From NCBI GenBank assembly GCA_029961685.1, contig JARWKL010000014.1, positions 20,408,452 to 20,472,451 of the forward strand: a DNA stretch of 64,000 nt, written 5' to 3'. Source of the DNA: Aristolochia californica (taxonomy: Eukaryota; Streptophyta; Magnoliopsida; Piperales; Aristolochiaceae). How positions within the stretch are numbered: position 1 is the stretch's first letter; the number at the start of each line of letters is the position of its first letter. Shown here piece by piece: positions 1 to 12,603 of the stretch. Made by a program: the position numbers and the translations under genes. Below the pieces are notes generated by a model, which saw only the letters and a list, made by a program, of their open reading frames with translations, ran no database searches and was not told where the DNA came from.

Positions 1-711
1 ATTTTTTCTATTCGTTGAAATTTTTGGATCATTAGGTCATTTGCATCTTCAACATGTTTCTGGCATGCATATCCACCACATTAAAAACATGTTAGGATCA
101 ATTAGGCATCTCTTTCTTATAAAATTCCACAAGGCTATTTGAGGTTGTACGAGTGGAATTTCCCCAACGTCGATAACAAAACATTGGTGTTCATTTTTAG
201 TGAGTAAAAATAATTTTATTCACTCACATTTATTTTAGTTTTCAAATTCTTTTGCATACATAAAATCTAAAATTTCCTTTTCGTTGTGATCTTTTTTTGC
301 CTGATCTTTTTGTTTACAAGAAAACTAGGAGAGTAAAAACTCAATTTTGAAAAAAAAATTTAATCATCCAAAATGGAAAGGTACAAATGCTGAGAGAGGT
401 AATTGGAAAATGTGTCAATGATTTTTTAGGTCCGCTTTTTTGTAAAATAGGCAAAAAGTGGGCGGTTTGGCTCTGGCAAAAATCCCACCACACGTTAAAT
501 TGAGATTTTTAATTTTTTCTACTCCTTGAAATTTTTGAATCATTAGGTCATTTGCATCTTCAACATGTTTCTAGCATGCATATCCACCACATTTAATACA
601 TGTTAGGATCAATTAGGAATCTCTTTCTTATCAAATTCCACCAAGCTATCTGGGGTCGTACTGCTTCCCCCAACGTGGACAACAATACTTTGGTGTTCAT
701 TTTTAGTGCAT

Positions 712-1069
712 GAAAATAATATTCTTCACACACATTTATCATAGTTTTCAAATTATTTTGTATACATTAAATCTAAAATTTCCATTTTTTTGTGATATAT
801 ATTTGCCTTATCTTTTTGTTTACGGCGAAAACTGGGAGAGTGAAAAACTCATGTTTGAAAAAAAAATTGAACATCCAAAATGGAAATGCAAAAATGCAGA
901 GAGACATAATTCCAATAAGTATCTATGATTTTTTTAGGTCCGCTTTTGTGTAAAATAGGCAAAAAGTTGGTTGTTTGGTTTTTATAAATATCCCACCGCA
1001 TGTTAACTTGAGAATTTAATTTTTTCAACTCGAAAATTTTGGATCATTAGGTCATTTGCATCTTCAACA
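712..1069 (+). repeat. Near-identical copy of 7790-8147
   Basis: The segment matches 7790-8147 at a constant offset of 7,078 bp. Within about 358 bp I see one mismatch, CCGCATG here against CCGCACG there. The shared private variants include TAATATTCTTCACACAC, TATACATTAAATC, GATATATATTTGCC and AAATGCAGAGAGACATAATT. Flanking sequence on both sides returns to ordinary between-unit divergence. This indicates recent gene conversion or duplication across 14 units. Confidence 0.9.
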
Positions 1070-1533
1070 TGTTATAGTCAAGTAGAAATCATTTCTTTTA
1101 AAATTCCACCAAGCTATTAGGGGTTGTTCTACTAGTGGAATTTCCAAAACGTGGATAACGAAACATTGGAGTTCAGATTTAGTGCATGCAATAATTTTCT
1201 TCACTCACATTTATTATAGTTTGCAAATTTTTTTGCATACATAATAAACTCTAAAACTTTCATTTTGTTGTGATCTATATTTGCCTTATCTTTTTGTTTA
1301 CGAGAAAAGTGGGAGAGCGAAAACTCAAGTTTAAAAAAAAATTGAACATCCAAAATGGAAATGCACAAATACTGAGAGAGATAATTCCAAAAGTATCTGT
1401 GATTTTTTAGATCCCTTTTTTTGTAAAATAGGCAAAAAGTAGGTTGTTTGGCTATGGTAAATATCCCACCGCACGTTAACTTGAGAATTTTAATTTTTCT
1501 ACTGCTTGAAATTTTTGGGTCATTAGGTCATTT
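1058..1533 (+). repeat. 476-bp monomer with a 36-bp deletion at the palindrome pair
   Basis: After CTTCAACATGTT the sequence continues ATAGTCAAGTAG instead of TCTGGCATGC. The missing piece matches the interval between the two AACATGTT palindromes of the unit, leaving a single palindrome. The length deficit against 512 bp fits the 35-bp palindrome spacing plus one base. Confidence 0.85.
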
Positions 1534-4080
1534 GCATCTTCAACATGTTTTTGGCATGCATATCCACCATATTTAATACATGTTAGGATCAATTAGGAAT
1601 CTCTTTCTTATAAAATTCCACCAAGCTATCTAGGGTTGTACAAGTGGAATTTCCCCAACGTCGATAATAAATATTTGGTGTTCATTTTTAGTGCCTGAAT
1701 ATAGTTTTCCTCACTCACATTTATTATAGTTTTCAAATTCTTTTGCCTACATAAACTCTAAAATTTCCATTTTGTTGTGATCTATATTTGCCTTATCTTT
1801 TTGTTTACGAGAAAACTGGGAGAGAGAAAAACTCAATTTTGAAAAAAAAAATTGATCAACCAAAATGGAAATGCACCAATGCTTGGAGAGATAATTCCAA
1901 AAAGTATCTGTGATTTTTTAGGTCCGCTTTTTTGTAAAATAGGCAAAAAGTGGGGGTTTTGGCTCTAGGAAATTTTCCACCGCCCGTTAACATGAGAATT
2001 TTAATTTTTTCTACGCCTTGAAATTTTTGGATCATTAGGTCATTGGCATCTTTAACAAGTTTCTCCCGTGTATATCCACCACATTTAAAACATGTTAGGA
2101 TCAATGAGGAATCGCTTTCTTATAAAATTCCATCAAGCTATATGGGGTTTTAATAGAGGAATTTCCCTAACGGGGATAAAAAAACTTTGTTGTTCATTTT
2201 TAATGCGTGAAAATAATTTTCTTCACTCACATTTATTATAGTTTTCAAATTCTTTTGCACACATAAGCTCTAAATTTTCCATTTTGTTGTGATCTACATT
2301 TGCCTTATCTTTTTGTTTACGGCGAAAACTAGGAGAGTGAAAAACTCAAGTTTCAAAAAAAAATTGAACATCCAAAATGGAAATGCACAAATGCTTCCAA
2401 AAAAGTATATGTGATTTTTTACGTCCGCTTTTTTGTAAAATAGGCAAAAAGTGGGTTGTTTGGCTCTAGTAAATATTCCATCGCATGTTAACTTGACTAT
2501 TTTAATTTGTTCTACTCCTTGAAATTTTTGGAACCTTAGGTCATTTTCATCTTCAACATGTTTCTGGCATGCATATCCACAACATTTAAAACATGTTAGG
2601 ATCAATTAGGAATCTCTTTCTTATAAAATCCCACCAAGCTATCTAGGGTTGTACCAGTGGAATTTCCCCTATGTGGATAACAAAACTTTGGTGTTTATTT
2701 TTAGTGCGTGAAAATAATTTTATTCACTCACATTTATCATAGTTTTCAAACTCTTTTGCATACATAAACTCTAAAATTTCCATTTTGTTGTGATCAATAT
2801 TTACCTTATCTTTTTGTTTATGAGAAAACTGGAAGAGTGAAAAACTCAATTTTGAAAAAAAAAAGTTGAACATCCAAAATGGAAATGCACAAATGCTTGC
2901 AGAGATAATTCCAAAAAGTATATGTGATTTTTTAGGTGCGCTTTTTTGGAAAATAGGCAAAAACTGGGTTGGTTGGCTCTAGTAAATATCCCACCGCACG
3001 TTAACTTGAGAGTTTTATATTTTTCTACTCCTTGAAATTTTTGGATCATTAGGTCATTGGCATCTTCAACAAGTTTCTGGCATGCATATCCACCACATTT
3101 AAAACATGTTAGGATGAATTACGAATCTCTTTCTTTTAAAATCCACCAAGCTATCTGGGGTTGTACTAGTGGAATTTCCCCAACGTGGATAACAACACTT
3201 TGGTGTTTTTTTTTAGTGTGTGAAAATAATTTTCTTCACTCACATTTATTATTGTTTTCAAATTCTTTTGCATACATAAACTCTAAAATTTACATTTTGT
3301 TGTGATCTATATTTGCCTTATCTTTTTGTTTACGGCGAAAACTGGGAGAGTGAAACACTCAAGTTTGAAAAAAACAATTGAACATCCAAAATAGAAATGC
3401 AAAAATGCTGAGAGACATAATTCGAAAAAGTATATATGATTTTTTAGGTCCATTTTTTTATAAAATAGGCAAAAAGTGGGTTGTTTGGCTTTGGTAAATA
3501 TCCCACCGCACGTTAACTTGAGAATTTTAATTTTTTCAAGTTCTTGAAATTTTTGGATCATTAGGTCATTTGCATCTTCAACATGTTTCTTGTATGCATA
3601 TCCACCACATTTAAAACATGTTAGGATCAATTAGGAATCTCTTTCTTATACAATTCCACCAATCTATCTTGGGTTGTACCAGTGGAATTTCCCCGACGTG
3701 GATAACAAAACTTTGGTGTTCATTTTTAGAGGGTGAAAATAATTTTCTTCACGCACGTTTATTATAGTTTTCAAATTCTTTTGCATACATAAACTCTAAA
3801 TTCCATTTTGTTGTGATCTATATTTGCTTTATCTTTTTGTTTACGAAGAAAACTGGGAGAGTGAAAAGCTCATTTTGAAAAAAAAATAAAACTACCAAAA
3901 TGGAAATGCACAAATGCTGAGAGAGATAATTCCAAAAGGTATATGTGATTTTTTAGGTCCGCTTTTTTTTAAAATAGGATAAAAGTGGGTTGTTTGGTTC
4001 TGGTAAATATCCCACCGCACTTTAACTTGAGAATTTTAATTATTTCAAGTCCTAGAAATTTTTGGATCATTAGGTCATTT

Positions 4081-4543
4081 GCATCTTCAAAATGTTTCTG
4101 GCATGCATATCCACCACATTTAAAACATGTTAGGATCAATTAGGAATATCATTCTTATAAAATTCCACCAAGCTATCTAGGGTTGTACCAGTGGAATTTC
4201 CCCAACGTAGATAACAAAACTTTCGTGTTCATTTTTAGTGTGTGAAAATAATTTTCTTCACTCACGTTTATTATAGTTTTCAAATTCTTTTGCAAACATA
4301 AATTTTAAAATTTCCATTTTGTTGTGATCAATATTTGCTTTATCTTTTTGTTTACGACGAAAAATGGAAATGCACAAATGCTGAAAGAGATATTCCAAAT
4401 AGTATCTGTCATTTTTTAGGTCAGATTTTTTGTAAAATAGGCAAAAAGTGGGTTGTTTGTCTCTGGTAAATATCCCACCGCACGTTAACATGAGAATTTT
4501 ATATTTTTCTTCTCCTTGAAATTTTTTGATCATTAGGTCATTT
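4081..4543 (+). repeat. 463-bp monomer with a 49-bp deletion
   Basis: Near 4,358 the sequence reads TTTACGACGAAAAATGGAAATGC. The usual ACTGGGAGAGTGAAAAACTC, the poly-A run and TTGAACATCC are missing. The break lies in A-rich sequence common to both sides. Confidence 0.85.
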
Positions 4544-6599
4544 GCATCTTCAACATATTTCTGTCATGCATATCCATCACATTTAAAACAACTTAGCATC
4601 AATTAGGAATCTCTTTCTTATAAAATTCCACCGACCTATATGGGGTTGAACTAGTGGAGTTTCCCCAATGTGGATAACAATACTTTGGTGCTCATTTTTT
4701 GTGCGTAAAAATAATTTTCTTCAGTCACATTTATTATTGTTTTCAAATTCTTTTGCATACATAAACTCTAAAATTTTTATTTTGTTGTGATCTACATTTG
4801 CCTTATCTTTTTGTTTATGAGAAAACTGGGATAGTCAAAAACTTAAGTTTGAAAAAAAAAATTGAACATCCAAAAAGGAAATGCACAAATACTTAGAGAG
4901 ATAATTAAAAAAAGTATCTGTTATTTTTTAGGTCCGCTTTTTTGTAAAATAGGCAAAAGGTGGGTTGTTTGGCTCTGGTAAATATCCCACCGCACGTTAA
5001 CTTGAGAATTTCAATTTTTTCTACTCTCTGAAAATTTTGGATGATTAGATCATTTGCATCTTCAACAAGTTTCTGGCATGCATATCCACCACATTTAATA
5101 CATGTTAGGATCAATTAGGAATCTCTTTCTTATTAAATTCCACCAAGCTCTCTAGGGTTGTACAAGTGGAATTTCCCTAACGGTGATAACTAAACTTTGA
5201 TGTTCATTTTTAGTGCGTGAAGATAGTTTTCCTCACTCACATTTATTATAGTTTTCAAATTCTTTTGCTTACGTAAACTCTAAAATTTCCATTTTGTTGT
5301 GATCTATATTTGCCTTATCTTTTTGTTTACGAGAAAACTTGGAATGTGAAAAAATCAATTTTTTTAAAAAAAATTGAACATCCAAAATGGAAATGCACAA
5401 ATTCTTGGACAGATAATTCCAAAAAGTATCAGTGATTTTTTTGGTCTGCTTTTTTTTAAAAAAAATAGACAAAAAGTGGGTTGTTTGGCTCTGGTAAATA
5501 TCCCACCGCACGTTAACTCGAGAATTTTTATTTTTTCTACTCGAAATTTTTGGGTGATTAGGTCATTTGCATCTTCAACATGTTTCTGGCATGCATATCC
5601 ACAACATTTAATACATGTTAGGATCAATTAGGAATCTCTTTCTTATAAAATTCCACCAAGCTATCTAGTGTTGCACAAGTGGAATTTCCCCAACGTCGAT
5701 AACAAAACTTTGGTGTTCATTTTTAGTGCGTGAGGATAGTTTTCCTCACTCACATTTATTATAGTTTTCAAATTCTTTTGCTTACATAAACTCTAAAATT
5801 TCCATTTCGTTGTGATCTATATTTGCCTTATCTTTTTGTTTATGAGAAAACTGGGAGACTGAAAAACTCAATTATGAAAAAAAAAAAATTGAACATCCAA
5901 AATGGAAATGCACAAATGCTTGGAGAGATAATTCCAAAAAGTATCTGTGATTTTTAAGCGCCACTTTTTTAAAAAAAAATAGGCAAAAAGTGGGTTGTTT
6001 GGCTTGGGTAAATATCCCATCGCAAGTTAACTTTTGAATTTTAATTTTTTCTACTCCATGAAATTTTTGGATCATTAGGTCATTTGCATCTTCAACGTGT
6101 TTTTGGCATGCATATCCACCATATTTAAAACATGTTAGGATCAATTAGGAATCTCTTTCTTATAAATTCCACCAAGCTATCTAGGGTTGTACCAGTTGAA
6201 TTTCCCCAAGGTGGACAACAAAACTTTGGTGTTCATTTTTAGTACGTGTAAATAATTTTCTTCTCTCACATTAATTATAGTTTTTAAATTCTTTTGCATA
6301 CATAAGCTCTAAAATTTCCATTTTGTTGTGATCTATATTTGCCTTATCTTTTTGTTTACGTCAAAAAAAGGGAGAGTGAAAAACTCAAGTTTGCAAAAAA
6401 AAATTGACCATCCAAAATGGAAATGCACAAATACTGAGTGAGATAATTCCAAAAAGTATCTGTGATTTTTTAGGTCTGTTTTTTTTTGTAAAATAGGCAA
6501 CAAGTGGGTTGTTTGGCTCTGGTAATTATCCCACCTCACGTTAACTTGAGAATTTTAATTTTTTCTACTCCTTGAAATTTTTGGAACATTAGGTCATTT

Positions 6600-7626
6600 G
6601 CATCTTCAACATGTTTCTGGCATGCATATCGACCACATTTAAAACATGTTAGGAACAATTAGGAATCTCTTTCTTATAAAATTCCACCAAGCTATCTGGG
6701 GTTGTACCAGTGGAATTTCCCCAACGTGGATAACAAAACTTTGGTGTTCATTTTTAGTGCTTGAAAATAATTTTCTTCACTCACATTTATTATAGTTTTC
6801 AAATTATTTTGCATACATAAACTCTAAAATTTCCATTTTGTTGTGATCTATATTTGCCTTATCTTTTTGTTTACGAGAAAAATAGGAGAGTGAAAAACTC
6901 AATTCTGAAAAAAAAAATTGAACATCCAAAATAGAAATGCACAAATGCTTGGAGAGATAATTCCAAAAAGTATATGTGATTTTTTAGGTGCGTTTTTTTG
7001 TAAAATAGGCAAAAACTAGGTTGTTTGGCTCAAGTAAATATCCCACCGCATGTTAACTTGAGAGTTTTAATTTTTTCTTTTACTTGAAATTTTTGGATCA
7101 TTAGGTGATTGACATCTTCAACAAGTTTCTGGCATGCACATCCACCACATTTAAAACATGTTAGGATCAATTAGGAGTCTCTTTCTTATAAAATTCCACC
7201 AAGCTATCGAGGGTTGTACCAGTGGAATTTCCCCAACGTGGATAAAAAAACTTTGGTGTTCTTTTTTAGTATGTGAAAATAATTTTCTTCACTCACGATT
7301 ATTATAGTTTTCAAATTCTTATGCATACATAAACTCTAAAATTTTCATTTTGTTGTGATCTATATTTGCTTTATCTTTTTGTTTACGACGAAAACTGGGA
7401 GAGTGAAAAAAGCTCATGTTTGAAAAAAAAAATTGAACTTCCGAAATGGAAATGCACAAATGTTGAGAGAGATAATTCCAAAAAGTATATGTGATTTTTT
7501 AGGTCCGCTTTTTTGTAAAATAGGCAAAAAGTGGGTTGTTTGGTTCAGGTAAATATCCCACCGCACATTAACTTGAGAATTTTAATTTTTTCTACTCCTA
7601 GAAATTTTTGGATCATTAGGTCATTG
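6600..7626 (+). repeat. Two-unit block, copy 1 of 3
   Basis: The block is marked by CAATTCTGAAAA near 6,899 and by TTTTTTCTTTTACTTGAAAT at 7071. It also has the unusual anchor context AGGTGATTG before the second unit. Related blocks are at 8,571-9,573 and 11,618-12,603. Confidence 0.75.
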
Positions 7627-7789
7627 GCATCTTCAACATGTTTCTGGCATGCATATCCACCACATTTAAAACATGTTAGGACCAATTAGGAACCTCTTTC
7701 TTATAAAATTCCACCAAGCTATCTGGGGTTGTACTAGTGGAAATTCCCCAACGTGGATAACAAAACTTTGGTGTTCATTTTTAGTGCGT

Positions 7790-8147
7790 GAAAATAATAT
7801 TCTTCACACACATTTATCATAGTTTTCAAATTATTTTGTATACATTAAATCTAAAATTTCCATTTTTTTGTGATATATATTTGCCTTATCTTTTTGTTTA
7901 CGGCGAAAACTGGGAGAGTGAAAAACTCATGTTTGAAAAAAAAATTGAACATCCAAAATGGAAATGCAAAAATGCAGAGAGACATAATTCCAATAAGTAT
8001 CTATGATTTTTTTAGGTCCGCTTTTGTGTAAAATAGGCAAAAAGTTGGTTGTTTGGTTTTTATAAATATCCCACCGCACGTTAACTTGAGAATTTAATTT
8101 TTTCAACTCGAAAATTTTGGATCATTAGGTCATTTGCATCTTCAATA
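7790..8147 (+). repeat. Near-identical copy of 712-1069
   Basis: This is the partner of 712-1069 and carries the same private variants, including the nine-A run. A more diverged relative lies at about 10,250-10,560, with GATATAAATTTGCC and AAATGCTGAGAGACATAATT, so this variant type had already spread locally before the exact copy arose. Confidence 0.9.
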
Positions 8148-8535
8148 TGTTTCTGATATGCATATCCACTACATTTAAGACAAGTTATGATCAATTACGT
8201 ATCTCTTTCTTAAAAAATTCCACCAAGCTATCTGGGGTTGTACCAGTGGAATTTCCACAACATGGATAACAAAACTTTGGTGTTCATTTTAAGTGCGTTA
8301 AAATAATTTTCTTCTCTCACGTTTATTGTAGTTTTCAAATTCTTTTGCATACACAAACTCTAAAATTTCCATTTTGTTGTCGTCTATATTTGCCTTATCT
8401 ATTTGTTTACGAGAAAACTGGGAGAGGGAAAAACTCAAGTTTGAAAAAAAAAATTGAACATCCAAAATGGAAATGCACAAATGCTGGGAGAGATAATTCC
8501 TAAAAGTATCTGTGATTTTTTAGGTTTGCTTATTT

Positions 8536-8600
8536 GTAAAATAGGCAAAAAGTGGGTTGTTCGGCTTTGGCATGCATATCCACCACATTTAAAAAATGTT
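8536..8600 (+). repeat. About 99-bp deletion junction across a monomer boundary
   Basis: GGCTTTGG runs directly into CATGCATATCCACCACATT. The tail of one unit (after GGCTCTGG, before TAAATATCCCACC) is joined to the head of the next (inside CTGGCATGCATATCC), removing the anchor. The two-unit distance 8136-9061 is 925 bp, not 1,024. Confidence 0.85.
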
Positions 8601-9573
8601 AGGATCAATTAGGAATCTCTTTCTAATAAAATTCCACCAAGCTATCTAGGGTTGTACCAGTGGAATTTCCCCAACGTGGATAACAAAACTTTGGTGTTCA
8701 TTTTTAGTGCGTGAAAATAATTTTCTTCACTCACATTTATTATAGTTTTCAAATTATTTTGCATACATAAACTCTAAAATTTCCATTTTGTTGTGATCTA
8801 TATTTGCCTTATCTTTTTGTTTACGAGAAAACTAGGAGAGTGAAAAACTCAATTCTGAAAAAAAAAATTGAACATCCAAAATGGAAATGCCCAAATGCTT
8901 GGAGAGATAATTACAAAAAGTATATGTGATTTTTTAGGTGCGCTTTTTTGTAAAATAGTCAAAAACTAGGTTGTTTGGCTCTAGTAAATATCCCACCGCA
9001 GGTTAACTTGAAAGTTTTAATTTTTTCTTTTACTTGAAATTTTTGGATCTTAGGTGATTGGCATCTTCAACAAGTTGCCAGCATGCATATCCACCACATT
9101 TAAAACATGTTAGGATCAATTAGGAATCTCTTTCTTATAAAATTTCACCAAGCTATCTGGGGTTGTACTAGTAGAATTTCCCCAACGTGGCTAACAAAAC
9201 TTTGGTGTTCATTTTTAGTGCGTGAAAATAATTTTCTTCACTCACATTTATTATAGTTATCAAATTCTTTTGCATACATAAACTCTAAAATTTCCATTTT
9301 GTTGTGATCTATATTTGCCTTATCTTTTTGTTTACGGCGAAAACTGGGAGAGTGAAATACTCAAGTTTGAAACAAAAAATTGAACATCCAAAATGGAAAT
9401 GCAAAAATACTGAGAGACATAATTCCAAAAAGTATATAAGATTTTTAAGGTCCATTTTTTTGTAAAATAGGCAAAAAGTGGGTTGTTTGGCTCGGGTAAA
9501 TATCCCACCGCATGTTAACTAGAGAATTTTAAGCTTTTCAAGTTCTTGAAATTTTTGGATCATTAGGTTATTT
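8571..9573 (+). repeat. Two-unit block, copy 2 of 3
   Basis: This block shares CAATTCTGAAAA near 8,850 and TTTTTTCTTTTACTTGAAAT at 9021 with the block at 6,600. It begins directly at the deletion junction near 8,570, so its first unit has lost its anchor. Confidence 0.75.
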
Positions 9574-11617
9574 GCATCTTCAACATGTTTCTGGCATGCA
9601 TATCCACCACATTTAAAACATGTTAGGATCTATTAGGAATCTCTTTCTTATAAAATTCCACCAAGCTATCGAGGGTTGTACCAGATGAATTTCCCCAACG
9701 TGGATAACAAAACTTTGGTGTTCTTTTTTAGTATGTGAAAATAATTTTCTTCACTCACGTTTATTATAGTTTTCAAATTCTTTTGCATACATAAACTCTA
9801 AAATTTCCATTTTGTTGTGATCTATATTTGCTTTATCTTTTTGTTTACAACAAAAACTGGGAGAGTGAAAAGCTCATGTTTGAAAAAAAAATTGAACTTC
9901 CAAAATGGAAATGCATAAATGCTAAGAGAGATAATTCAAAAAAGTATATGTGATTTTTTAGGTCCTTTTTTTTGTAAAATAGGCAAAAAGTGGGTTGTTT
10001 GGTTCTGGTAAATATCCCACCGCACGTTAACTTGAGAATTTTAATTTTTTCAACTTCTCAAATTTTTGGGATCATTAGGTCATTTGCATCTTCAACATGT
10101 TTCTTGCATGCTTATCCACCACATTTAAAACATGTTAGGATCAATTAGGAATCTCTTTCTTATAAAATTCCACAAAGCTATCTGGGGTTGTACTAGTGGA
10201 ATTTCCCCACCGTGGATAACAAAACTTTGGTGTTCATTTTTAATGCGTGAAAATAATTTTCTTCACTCACATTTATTATAGTTTTCAAATTATTTTGCAT
10301 ACATAAAATCTAAAATTTCCATTTTGTTGTGATATAAATTTGCCTTATCTTTTTGTTTACGGTGAAAACTGGGAGAGTGAAAAACAAAAGTTTGAAAATA
10401 AAAATTGAAATCCAAAATGGAAATGCAAAAATGCTGAGAGACATAATTATAATAAGTATCTATGATTTTTTTAGGTCCGCTTTTTGTAAAATAGGCAAAA
10501 AGTGGGTTGTTTGGTTTTGGTAAATATCCCACCGCATGTTAACTTGAGAATTTCAATTTTTTCAACCCCTTGAAATTTTTGGATCATTAGGTCATTTGCA
10601 TCTTCAATATGTTTCTAGCATGCATGTCCACTAAATTTAAGACAAGTTATGATCAATTAGGAATCTCTTTCTTAAAAAATTCCACCAAGCTATCTGGGGT
10701 TGTACAAGTGGAATTTCCCCAACATGGATAACAAAACTTTGGTGTTCATTTTAAGTGTGTTAAAATAATTTTCTTCTCTCACATTTATTATAGTTTTCAA
10801 ATTCTTTTACATAAACAAACTCTAAAATTTCCTTTTGGTTGTGGTCTATATTTGCTTTATCTATTTGTTTACGAGAAAACTGGGAGAGAGAAAAACTCAA
10901 GTTTGAAAAAAATAATTGAACATCCAAAATGGAAATCCACAAATGCTGAGAGAGATAATTCCTAAAAGTATCTGTGATTTTTAGGTCTGCTTTTTTTTAA
11001 AATAGGCAAAAAGTGGGTTGTTCGGCTCTTGTAAATATCCCACCACACGTTAACTTGAGAATTTTAATTTTTTCTACTCCTTGAAATTTGTGGATGATTA
11101 GGTCATTTGCATCTTTAACATGTTTCTGGCATGTCTATCCACCACATTTAAAAACGTGTTAGGATCAATTAGGAATCTCTTTCTTATAAAATTCCACCAA
11201 GCTATCTGGGGTTGTACCAGTGGAATTTTCCCAACGTGGATAAGAAAACTTTGGTGTTCATTTTTAGTGCGTGAAAATAATTTTCTTCACTCTCTTTTAT
11301 TATAGTTTTCAAATTCTTTTGCATGCGTAAACACTAAAATTTCCATTTTGTTGTGATCTATATTTCCGTTACCTTTTTGTTTACGAGAAAACTGGGAGAG
11401 TGAAAAACTCAATTTTGAAAAAAAAATTGAACATCGAAAATGAAAATTCACAAATGCTACGAGAGCTAATTCCAAAAATTATCTGTGATTTTTTAGGTCC
11501 GATTTTTTGTAAAATAGGCAAAAAGTGGGTTGTTTGGCTTTGGTAAATATCCAACCGCACGTTAACTTGAGAATTCTAATTTTTTCTACTCGAAATTTTT
11601 GGATCATTAGGTCATTT

Positions 11618-12603
11618 GCATCTTCAACATGTTTCTAGCATGCATATCCACCACATTTAAAAAATGTTAGGATCAATTAGGAATCACTTTCTAATAAAAT
11701 TCCACCAAGCTATCGTGGGTTGTACCAGTGGAATTTCCCCAACGTAGATAACAAACTTTGGTGTTCATTTTTAGTGCGTGAAAATAATTTTCTTCACTCA
11801 CATTTATTATAGTTTTCAAATTATTTTGCATGCATAAACTCTAAAATTTCCATTTTGTTGCGATCTATATTTGCCTTATCTTTTTGTTTACGAGTAAACT
11901 AGGCGAGTGAAAAACTCAATTGTGAAAAAAAAAATTGAACATCCAAAAAGGAAATGCACAAATGCTTGGAGGGATAAATCCAAAAAGTATATGTGATTTT
12001 TTAGGTGCGCTTTTTTGTAAAATAGTAAAAAACTAGGTTGGGAGTTTTAATTTTTTCTTTTCCTTGAAATTTTTGGATCATTAGGTGTTTGGCATCTTCA
12101 ATAAGTTCTTGGCATGCATATCCACCACATTTAAAACTTGTTAGGATCAATTAGGAATCTCTTTCTTATAAAATTCCACCAAACTATCTCGGGTTGTAAG
12201 AGTGGAATTTCCCCAACGTGGATAACAAAAATTTGGTGTTCATTTTTAGTGCGTGAAAATAATTTTTTTCACTCACATTTATTATAGTTTTCAAATTCTT
12301 TTGCATACATAAACTCTAAAATTTCCATTTTGTTGTGATCTATGTTTGCCTTATCTTTTTGTTTACGGAGAAAACTGGGAGAGTGAAAAACTCAAGTTTG
12401 AAAAAAAAAATTGAGCACCCAAAATGGAAATACAAAAATACTGAGAGACATAATTCCAAAATTATATAAGATTTTTTAGGTCCGTTTTTTTGTAAAATAG
12501 GCAAAAAGTGGTTTGTTTGGCTCTGGTAAATATCACACCGCACGTTAACTTGAGAATTTTAATTTTTTCTTTTCCTTGAATTTTTTGGATCATTAGGTCA
12601 TTT
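11618..12603 (+). repeat. Two-unit block, copy 3 of 3
   Basis: This is the most diverged of the three. It has CAATTGTGAAAA near 11,916 and TTTTTTCTTTTCCTTGAAAT at 12051, followed by AGGTGTTTGGC. About 38 bp of the first unit are missing just before that point. Confidence 0.65.

Larger units (their letters stand above)
1..8135 (+). repeat. Satellite array, part 1 (16 anchors)
   Basis: Unit anchors are at 43, 554, 1058, 1534, 2046, 2547, 3060, 3572, 4081, 4544, 5056, 5569, 6086, 6600, 7112 and 7627. Two units are short: 1058-1533 (476 bp) and 4081-4543 (463 bp). Many units here carry the CAATTTTG/GCTTGGAG subfamily markers, for example around 1,830-1,900 and 5,870-5,930. There is no gene and no inserted element. 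Confidence 0.95.

Noticed and set aside
640..700. tRNA or polymerase III promoter around GGTTGTACCAG
   Set aside because: It does not match the B box GGTTCGANNCC, no cloverleaf can be drawn, and nearby T-runs would end polymerase III transcription.
940..960. Telomere-like motif TTTTTTAGGTCC in each unit
   Set aside because: It contains TTTTAGG once per unit and is never tandem, so it does not form telomeric repeat sequence.
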